Assembly: GCA_002803225.1 (NCBI GenBank)
Contig: NXFV01000626.1
Span: forward strand, 62,001-126,000
Length of the DNA stretch: 64,000 nucleotides
DNA from: Gamarada debralockiae
Taxonomy: Eukaryota; Ascomycota; Leotiomycetes; Helotiales; Hyphodiscaceae
Reading direction: 5' to 3'
Shown here: in pieces, positions 55,887-64,000 of the stretch
How positions within the stretch are numbered: position 1 is the stretch's first letter
Layout: each line of letters starts with the position of its first letter
The notes under the pieces: model-generated
The model's database searches: none
What the model saw: the letters and a program-made list of their open reading frames with translations, nothing else
What the model was told of the DNA's origin: nothing
Program-made: the position numbers and the translations under genes

Positions 55887-58534
55887 GGCCGCTCTGCTGC
55901 TTGTGCCCCGTCCGCGAGGGTCATAGGTGTATGAAAGCTGACGATTCGATTTTGTTGGTGTAAGTGCGCGAGAGTGTGTACAACAATGGTTGAGTTGGGG
56001 ATGAGTTGGGCTTGGGTTCAAAGATGAGGGGCGCACTCGACGGAACGTAACACGAATGAGCTGACAAGGCCAACCGATCTGGATTTGCTCTGCAGTGCAG
56101 CTCTGGCGCGCTTTCCGAGTTGGGTGTCAGGGTGATGTGCTGTTTTGGTGTGGTGGAGGGGCGCTGTGAATCGTTGGAAGTTCACAAGTAATCAGATTGC
56201 TTGGGGTGGTGCAGTGAGGTGGTGGGGCAGAAACGTGGGATGTGATAGGGATTGCGCAGCGCGAACACTGTTAGCGATATGACAATGCGGGACGCAGAGG
56301 TGGAGTGAATGAACCAGCCAGCAACCAGCACAGTCATTCAGGTTGGTTTCAGCGATTCTGGCCAGCCTCCTCACATCGATCAACGTACCTCCTCTTTCCT
56401 CTTCAGCCGCGAAGTCCGCTTTAGAATTGCCTGAATAGATACCAGATCTTCTGCACCTGACTTGTCACACTTCTCTCTCCCTCCCACTTTTGTCTTCTCC
56501 CGCACCTTCCCCTCCAACTCTAGCCTCAAGTGGACGGTTTCCTTTACTCGTTTCGACGGGTTCTGCGATAACATTTTGCATCCCTTGCAATCGTTCAGGC
56601 TCTGCCCTAGTCATGACTTGCAGAAACTGCAGGATCTCGTGCGTTGCAAATGTTGATGCACTATGAACGAATGAGGAAGTGCTTGCAGTCGCAACAACCA
56701 CCACTCTTTCGTGGTCCTCAGACTCTATCCGAGAAAAGATCTGCTCTCGTACAATAACTGTAAATGATTGGATGGGCAATCCCAGCGTGCTGGAAGTCCA
56801 CCGTTCCACAACAACTCTATGGCGCAGAATCCGGGTCGAGAAACGCGACTGCTCGTTTGTGAGCAACTTTGCTTGTTATTCGACATTTATTACAGGAAGT
56901 TGCCCAGCTAGGGTGTACGAAACTTTCCTCATATGAATATCCAAAGTTGGATAATCAGCTGATAAAGAGGCAAGCTGCAGCCGCCACAATCACATTCAGA
57001 AATAATATATCTCATATTCGTCACGCTTAAATCCCCCCGCCAGCCAGAAGAATGGCCGACCACAACCTTATTGATGTGAGAACGAAAAAAAAATTAAAAA
57101 AGGAAGGAAAAAGCAATTCTTCTAGGCGCTGGAAGATTTATGAGCGCTTAGGGTAAATACGACAGAAGTTCGGTCCAGGGCAGGGAAGGGAGTCTCGGAG
57201 CGTACGATGAACGGGTTTCTGCATATGTGTTCCATTTCCAGCTGCTCATGACATCCACACCGTCACATTTCACATTCTACAATTCCCCAGAAGCATCGAG
57301 AACAATCAAAGAGCCGCAAATGAGCGGTGAGGTTCCTATCAATCGACATGTCTACTTTCTGCGTCCAAAGCTACCCTCTGATTCGTTCTCTGAGCATTTC
57401 TGCTAATCACGTGACTTGGGTACCAGGTCGATTCCAGTCAAATCGGGCCAGTCCTTCCTTGTTGGTTGGTTGCTGGCAAAAGCTTAGGAGTCATGCTTCT
57501 ATGAATTCCTTTTTTGAATTCCCCTTCAAGAGGGACCCTTCAAGGCATTGCGGAGTCGCCGCCTCCCATCATGCGATTCCGGTTTGCGATACTTGCTGAG
57601 GTCGAATTCTCGTGTACGAAGCTTCCATCTTTTCCATCATTCTAGATGGTGGGGGCTTGAGCAGTTGGTGGAATCGACCGATTGACCTCTTCCGCCTGCT
57701 TTCGGGGTATGGCCATCTATGTCAGGAAGAGTAGACCTCAACTGCATCTGCACGATTACATATTACCACTGGAGTATTGTTATCGAGAAGGAATCCTTTT
57801 ATTGGTACCATCAGTGGACTCGTTTCAAATAACAAGAAGGCGTTAATTCACGCATGAGGCTGTATTATCGTTCGATAAACCCGAGTCCTGGAAGGTCACG
57901 GATCGTGAACCAGAGTAGCTCCCACCATTCCATCCGAGAGAATTACGCTATATGCTCTGCTGAATGTGCCAAGAATTATCAAGCTTAAATCTTATTTTCT
58001 CAGTTAGCAGATGTCTCGACAGAGAGGAACAAGATCTCAACCCCTTTTGTGAATCGAGGCTCTGTCTGATCAGCCTCGAGTGGAAGCCTCCTCATCTGAT
58101 CACCCATGACCAAAGCAACTACATCATGGTACTAGAGATCAAGTGCAGAGTCCGCTAATTCTACTTCCATTCTTCTGTCCGAGCCAACAGAGACGGTTGC
58201 ATTGTAAGACCTTTTTTTGGGCTTTTTCATCACGTGAAGTGGGAGGTGAGATTTGACACTCAGAGGACTGGCTCTGCTTGTCTTGTAGCAAAGTTTGATT
58301 TAGACTTTATTACTTGAAAGATTTATAGACACAACTGAAATCTTTTTTAAATACGCAACGTCCCCGAATTTTGTCTCTGATTATTAGTGTCCCGCCTACC
58401 AGTAACAGCACCTTCCCCCTTTTAATCAGACTATATGTCACCAGCAATTTGGCCCTCCACAGATTTTCGCTTCAGCTTTGCAAATATCCAAATCTTTACA
58501 AAAGCCCCGACCTGACACCTACCAAGAAAATATC
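55887..58534. other. 2.6-kb gene-poor region
   Basis: Promoter of the WD40 gene at its start. A minus-strand frame at 56465-56866, extendable past one in-frame TAA to an ATG at 56932, has fairly protein-like composition but no recognised domain. Nothing else supported. Confidence 0.4.
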
Positions 58535-59359
58535 ATGGACTACATCAAAAGACAACTTTCACCCCTCAGAGAATGGCGATGGCCCATTGCACTGGAATCG
58601 TCCGTCCTAAGCAAGATCTCATCGGAGCTCCTAGTACTAATTATAGATTACCCTCCCTGTTCCATCAGCCGTGGCCTTTTCCATCTCCTGCATGCAAGTC
58701 AAACGCCTGCTCGGAGACCCTTACCTCAGAACAATGTGCCTTGGAAATCTGGCCGGCCGGGTGGCGGACACGCTTGTGTTTTTGGATATTTTGGCTCTTG
58801 ATCTGTCAGACCAAATTCTTTGCTCTTCTTGCCAGAAGCTCCATAAGATAGCGAATTCGGCCAGATACCTCTACGGGACCTGTCAACTAGGAGCAGGCCC
58901 AGCGCACTTATCGGACCACACGCATGCCATAGTCGAAAGCTACATCAGTACCAACTTGAGCACTGCTGTTTTCCGAATGGCAATCTCAACTATGGAACAG
59001 ATACGCACTCAGGATATGTCATCAGAACGGGTGACTACAGAAAAGTCTAGTCAACATCGTGGAATCTTACTGGTCTGTAAAGAAACAATACTGACTCCGG
59101 ATTGATGAGATGTCACTACTTTTAGACAGAATTTCGGATCGACTTTAAGCATTATCCAGGTCATGGGATGGCGATGTTCTTTACCAGATGGAAGACGATG
59201 AAGATTGGGAGATATTCCCAGCGCTTTAGTAGCTTGCCAGCCTTGCCTCCAGCGACAGTTGAGTTCGAAGCAGGAGCCTTGACTTCTGTATTCGAGAAGG
59301 CTGAGAACTTCAAGTTTGACTCAATTCTGTCATCTGAGAACAAGGCTGAGCTGTTCTGA
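58535..59359 (+). pseudogene. pseudogene, fungal F-box-type protein family
   Basis: An F-box-like start (SELLVLIIDYPPCSIS) is in one frame at 58535-58660. The continuation (VAFSISCMQVKRLLGDPYLR, DTLVFLDILALDLSDQILCSSCQKLH) is in another frame at about 58666-58890. Then a degraded part (ESYISTNLSTAVFRMAISTMEQ) leads to a stop at 59105. A third piece, FRIDFKHYPGHGMAMFFTRW through VEFEAGALTSVFEKAENF, ends at the former stop 59359. Such large Leotiomycete/Eurotiomycete F-box families have LPxELLLLI, CxSCxKLH and HYPGHGM signatures. A frameshift, an internal deletion and a nonsense change break it. Confidence 0.65.
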
Positions 59360-61790
59360 ACTCAAGCAAGGTGGCTGTCTCAAGGGTATTGGTAGTTATG
59401 CATCTCACCAGCTCCTGTACATAATAGACTAATCCTTTGCGATACATCTATGTGCCACACATATACATCAGCACAATTCAATCTTGGCGTAAAACCCAAC
59501 AAATATAGGCTTAACACCCAATATATCGTTCTTAGACTTCATGACAGACTCCTGCTTAACCCCAAGAGCAGAGGTAAGGTGCATAGTAGCTCAAGCCTCA
59601 TCCTCGACTTTCCACAGCACCTATTCTGTGTGCCATTATGGCCCACAGTGCACATTCGTACAATCGTTTCCAAGCGCGACTCCCGAGGCAAGAGCACAGC
59701 TCGCACTTGTTGTTGAAAGGAGACAGTCATATAAAAAACGTAGAACTTAATAAAACCCGGGATATGACAGATATCTTGCTCGAGACCTCCGTCACGAAGC
59801 CCCTATTTCTCGCTTGCATCCACTGGACTCGGGCCCATTGAAGCCCAAAATCGAAAGATCCTGGTCATCGAAGTTACAAAAAAAGAGAACGCTTAGAAGG
59901 GTGTCTGAGGGAGGAAAGTCCTGCCTTCCCCCTGGAAAAAAGAAGAGGCAGAAGAGGCCACCCGTCTCACCCAAACAGAAACAAGAGACAAAAAGGAGGG
60001 CACGAGGGCGTAAAAACATACAACAGCTGGCCTAACCTCAGCGAAATCTGTTTCTGTTCGGAAAGGTGAGCAGAGCTGCTTTATTGGCAAAGCTAGGTGA
60101 GCTAAGGTGAGTAACGTGAGTTAGGGTGAGGCGGAGGAGAGAAGGAGGTGAGCAGTGGTGAGCAATAGTGGAATAGTGTACCAGGGGACCTGTTTCGACT
60201 GTCAGCCTGAGCATGTATTGAGAGGCCCTTTTAGCGTCCAAAGGGGCTTGTTTTGGCTCCCCCGAAGCCCGGTTACCCTTTCCTCGTCTTGTCTCTAGGC
60301 GCATTTGGCTCCATCGCAAACAGGATTCCTCCGGAATCAATTTTGGATCGGGAATTGCAGCCCTGAGGCAGCAAATAAGGCATACTGTGCCAAAACTTGA
60401 ATTGCAGTTGCTATTATACAGTGATACGCGGCCTGCATTTATGGGGAGTGAAGCTCTGTAAGCAGAAACTCTGGAGCCCGTAATTAGACCTCCTTCAGGC
60501 TTGATTCACTGTAGCCCACAGGCTACAGCGCCACTCCCCAGGCTTCAGTAGCAAGCAGCATGTGATTCACGCTTCAAAACAAAACATGATCGACATTCGC
60601 TTAGATGCACGTGATAATGGCTCAGCCTCATCATTCTATAACGTCTCCTAAACGTTTATAGGAGCGATATTATATAGTATGAAGCTCAGTGTTACTTAGT
60701 TTATTCCTTTTTGCTTTTGAACTTTTCATGCTATGCTTTACTCGCGTGTTTCTTTTCTCTTTCTCTTAGTTTTTATTCCGTCTATACGGTAGAAGGCAAA
60801 GGGCCAAGGTGCTCCCACTGACGGGGTTTAGTTCACACAGATTTGATATTATGTCGGGAAGGGGGCTTGTACTAGTTCTATCTCGGCGGATGGTTAGGAT
60901 AACTGGTTCGCTAGTTGGTCGTCATGAGATTCATACAGTTGCGAGATTGCGCCACGAAAGGGTTACCCTAAGGTTGAAGATAAAGAATACTAGGAATTTC
61001 AATTGAGATAACAGAGAAGGAGATCAAAACGCGTCAATTCATCTCAAAAGTCAAGAATGGAGTAAAAGCACGGTTTTAGGTAAAAGCGGGCATTCATAAT
61101 TTATCCCAACGTCCTCTGCACCTCAGTTCATAATAGCGAAAGTGAATCTTGGCAACCCACGGTCCATGGAGCTATACAGCAGGGGTCTCCTCCATGTTCA
61201 TACAGAAACAAAGTAGACCTTGAAACGTCCACCGTAGATTAGGGCCCTGAGAAGAATAGGAGATTCCGTGAAGCAAGATACGATCATACGGCTCGTCCTT
61301 GAAAATCAACTGGAATTTGTTGCTTGATTTATCCTGTGCGACGGAAAAGTGACCAAGAGGTTCTCGGGCTTGTGGGTACCATCCTTGGTTTTTTGGGTGC
61401 TATAAGGCAGCTACTATTAGCACGTGCACCATTTCCGAACACCATTCGCAGCTCCCAGGTCGTTTCTAAATCTTCAAGAACTTTAAAAGATGAATCTTTC
61501 CAACTCTCCACTCTCCACTCTCCACTCTTTCTTGATTTCAATTCATGAGCTCTCAAGAGATCGGTCGAATGATGGCGCACAACCTATAGCACGTGGTCAG
61601 CACACCCTTATTTTTCACTAATATTTGAGATTCCGGAAGTACTTCTGCGTCATGGATTAGTTATTAGCTGAAGTAAAGTGGCCCCAAAATTTTCTCACTG
61701 TCTTTATTAAATACGCTGGTAGTCCAGCGATGGATTGACAGTTCTTGTTGGAAGTTGCTGTCTGGAACTCGAGTCAAGAGCCCTCTAAAA
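59360..61790. other. 2.4-kb gene-poor region
   Basis: No gene supported on either strand. Contains a GGTGAG-rich tract near 60090-60175 and small hairpins near 60509-60528 and 60640-60675. The last about 150 bp are the GH31 promoter. Confidence 0.45.
60088..60175 (+). repeat. degenerate (G)GTGAG-rich tract
   Basis: GGTGAG or GTGAG occurs about seven times in under 90 bp with irregular spacing (GGTGAGC, GGTGAGT, GGTGAGG). This is a decayed low-complexity repeat. No function evident. Confidence 0.5.
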
Positions 61791-64000
61791 ATGCATTTTT
61801 CACGACCTCTCCTTTTTTGTCTGGCAGTCATTGAATTGGCATATTCACAGAATGTGACTAAAGATTTACAATCTGGTGTCTACTTGTTGAACGGTATAGA
61901 GCGTGTTTTGATCCAGCCATGGGGGGTGAACTCCATAAGAATCCGAGCCGGTCTATGGCGGGATCCAACTGGCGATGAGCTTGGGACAGTCCTCGATCCT
62001 CCAAGCGGCGTCAACGCCGCCATTGGATTGATAACGAGCAGAAGAATTACATATAACGACACCAATGTCATCGTGAATAGCGGTCTGTTGAGTGTGAATA
62101 TCACAAATGGGAGGATGATTTTCTCACGGCGCAGCGATAATCAGTCGGAGTATCTATTCCAGGAGCTCTGGCCAAAGGCGAGTCGATTTTGCGTCGCAGC
62201 TTAGTCACACTTGGTTAACAGTATACCAGCATGGTCTCAATCCACGATATTGGGATTTTCAAACCGCCGGAGTAACTTCTCGAGGCTCAGCAACTTTCAC
62301 ATTCTCTGTGGACCAAAACGAGCAGATCTTCGGCTTGGGCCAGCATCAGACTGGAATGATGAATAACAAGGGCCAGTCAGTACCCCCATTGTCCATGCTG
62401 CTCTCTCGACTTTCTAAACTTTATTTACCACAGACAGTTTGAAATGCGACATTACCAATCAGAATTAACACTTCCTTTTTACACGTCGTCAAAAGCTTAT
62501 AGCTTTCTATGGAACGTACCCAGTATGGGAAGCGTCAGCGTCCGTCCAGGGTCCATTCGCTGGATTTCCGATTCCACCAGCGTTGCTGATTACGGTATGT
62601 TTACATGAATTGGCTAAGTATTGCATCACTGAAGGAAGAATAGTCGTCTCGGCAGCCGAGCCTGGGAACTTCCATGGTCTCCTAGACTCATACACTTCTA
62701 TCACTGGGAAAGTGCCTCATCTTCCCCAATTTGCCCAAGGGTACATCCAGTCCAAGAACCGCTACACAACCCAAAATGAAGTTCAACGTGTCGCAGCTGG
62801 CTTTGCTCAGCGAGGTCTTCGCGTCTCAATGCTCGTCATTGGCAAGCTTTTCATTATCTCATGAGACCATGCTTCATTTCTGATTCTTGCTGGCAGACTT
62901 TTACAACTGGGCATATCTAGGAGACTGGAGTTTCAACAGAACCTCGTGGCCTGATCCGTCATCCATGACATCCTACGTGAAGAACTTTACCGGAGCGGAA
63001 ATGATGGTGAGCGTATGGCCTCTTGTGCAAGCTGAGTCGCCCAACTGGTATAATATGTCATTGTTTGGCCTCCTGGCTGGATCGTCTGAAGGCACTGGTG
63101 TTATAGATCGGTACTTGAACGAGTTTATGCAATTGATTGACCCTTTCAACTCTGATACAAGGTCTTTCATTTGGTCAAAACTCAAGCAGAATTATTACGA
63201 TATGGGAGTTCGCCACTTTTGGCTTGACAGCGATGAGGGTGGTGGTCTCGGAGAGGTACAATGATGCTATGGTTAAAAAATAGATATCCATTTACTGACA
63301 TTAGACAGGGATATCTTTTCAAAAGCGCTGATAGCCCAGCAATGCAGACCATGCCCTACTCACGGCCAAATACTTTCTACTCCATAGGCTCACAAACAGA
63401 AGTCGGAGCCATCTCCCCAGTCTACGAACAGAAGATCATCAGCGATGGAGTTGCAAGAGATCAACCTGACGCCTTCAAAGATCCTTCTGTTCCATCAACT
63501 ATCTCGTTGTCTCGCAGCGCATGGCTCGGCTCTCAGTCACTTGGCAGTATTGTCTGGAACGGAGACGTTGATTCCAGTTGGGATGCGTTTCCTCTTCAGA
63601 TAGTCGGCGGATTAAATGCACAGGTGAGCCGAGCCACTTTGTTCATTCGACAATTGCAGGATGAATCCTAATTTCTCTTTCCGTGAAGATCTCTGGTATT
63701 CCATGGTGGACGACAGACATAGGTGGCTTCTACACCCAAGCCGGCACCTACTTCGGCAATATCTCTGACCCCACATACCAGGAGTTATATGCCCGTTGGT
63801 TCCAATACGGAACGTAAGTTGTTCTCAGTAGCTCAAAATCCCTTTCAAAAATGAGCTGATATCTCTTACACCAGATTTTGCCCTATCATGCGTGCTCACG
63901 GCACGCGGACCTGTCTCCCCAGCGCCCAAGATAATTTCACCAACTGTCCTAACGAGCCCTGGTCCTACGGCGCAAGCAACGAAGCCATCCTCTCTAAGTA
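61791..64000 (+). CDS. secreted GH31 alpha-glycosidase, truncated by window end
   Basis: Eight exons visible: 61791-62181, 62222-62375, 62434-62594, 62644-62841, 62897-63255, 63309-63623, 63689-63813, 63875-end. A signal peptide (MHFSRPLLFCLAVIELAYS) opens the protein. The N-terminal beta domain includes FSVDQNEQIFGLGQHQTG. The TIM barrel begins PQFAQGYIQSKNRYTTQNEV and has MLVIDFYNWAYLGDW, the nucleophile Asp region HFWLDSDEGGG and the acid/base region GIPWWTTDIGGFY. These are GH31 hallmarks (alpha-glucosidase/alpha-xylosidase). Intron 1 is only 40 nt with donor GTCGAT, and intron 4 has a GC donor (GCAAGC...GGCAG). Both are needed for frame. Substrate cannot be fixed; plant-wall xyloglucan or starch are options. 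Confidence 0.85.

Noticed and set aside
59539..60340. Overlapping short frames on both strands
   Set aside because: Lys/Arg- or Ser-rich translations caused by purine-rich tracts; no support.
60509..60528. 8-bp perfect stem with CACA loop
   Set aside because: Short hairpins of this size are common by chance; no gene end or repeat family next to it.
1..64000. tRNA, rRNA, CRISPR or viral elements
   Set aside because: No tRNA-like B-box with cloverleaf, no rRNA core, no regular spacer arrays and no viral or reverse-transcriptase frames were recognised by eye.

Overview
The window is nuclear DNA from a filamentous ascomycete (Pezizomycotina, most likely Leotiomycetes; the class is inferred from protein resemblance only). 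Reasons: short GT-AG introns of about 50-90 nt with CTAAC/CTGAC-type branch points, two Zn(II)2Cys6 regulators, and fungus-specific genes (SKT5-like Sel1 protein, class IV chitin synthase, CYT-4-type RNase II, DUF3605/GIG1, BRE4-like transporter, BtgE-like GH17). Splice sites were placed by eye, using phase and conserved protein context.

Layout. 0-21 kb is ordinary housekeeping: a PSI-domain membrane protein, a War1-like Zn2Cys6 regulator, an FMP42-like MFS carrier, a tandem dihydroneopterin aldolase, an ING/PHD protein divergent from a HOS2-type histone deacetylase, a DUF3605 protein, a one-TM small protein, a GNAT acetyltransferase, a mitochondrial CYT-4 exoribonuclease, and the small molybdopterin-synthase subunit. 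21-38.5 kb is accessory: a GPI-type surface protein with a frame break, a 320-bp pogo-like MITE, a second Zn2Cys6 regulator, a BRE4-like transporter, and a small catabolic-looking locus. That locus has two divergent pairs: amidase with an SDR pseudogene, and a RidA-amine oxidase fusion with an UNC93-like MFS pseudogene. Both divergent promoters carry the same 12-bp CGG/CCG palindrome (three copies in all). In each pair the minus-strand enzyme is intact and the plus-strand partner is broken. 38.8-52 kb is a cell-wall block: an SKT5/Chs4-like prenylated Sel1 activator, divergent from a class IV chitin synthase, then a BtgE-like GH17 glucanase. 53-64 kb holds a WD40 gene, a long gene-poor stretch with an F-box-family pseudogene, and the 5' part of a secreted GH31 glycosidase that runs off the window.

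How the genes may work together: SKT5/Chs4 proteins activate class IV (Chs3-type) chitin synthase in yeast, so that neighbourhood makes functional sense. The amidase/RidA-amine oxidase/SDR/MFS set suggests amide or amine uptake and oxidation under one regulator, now partly decayed. No tRNA, rRNA or CRISPR was recognised.
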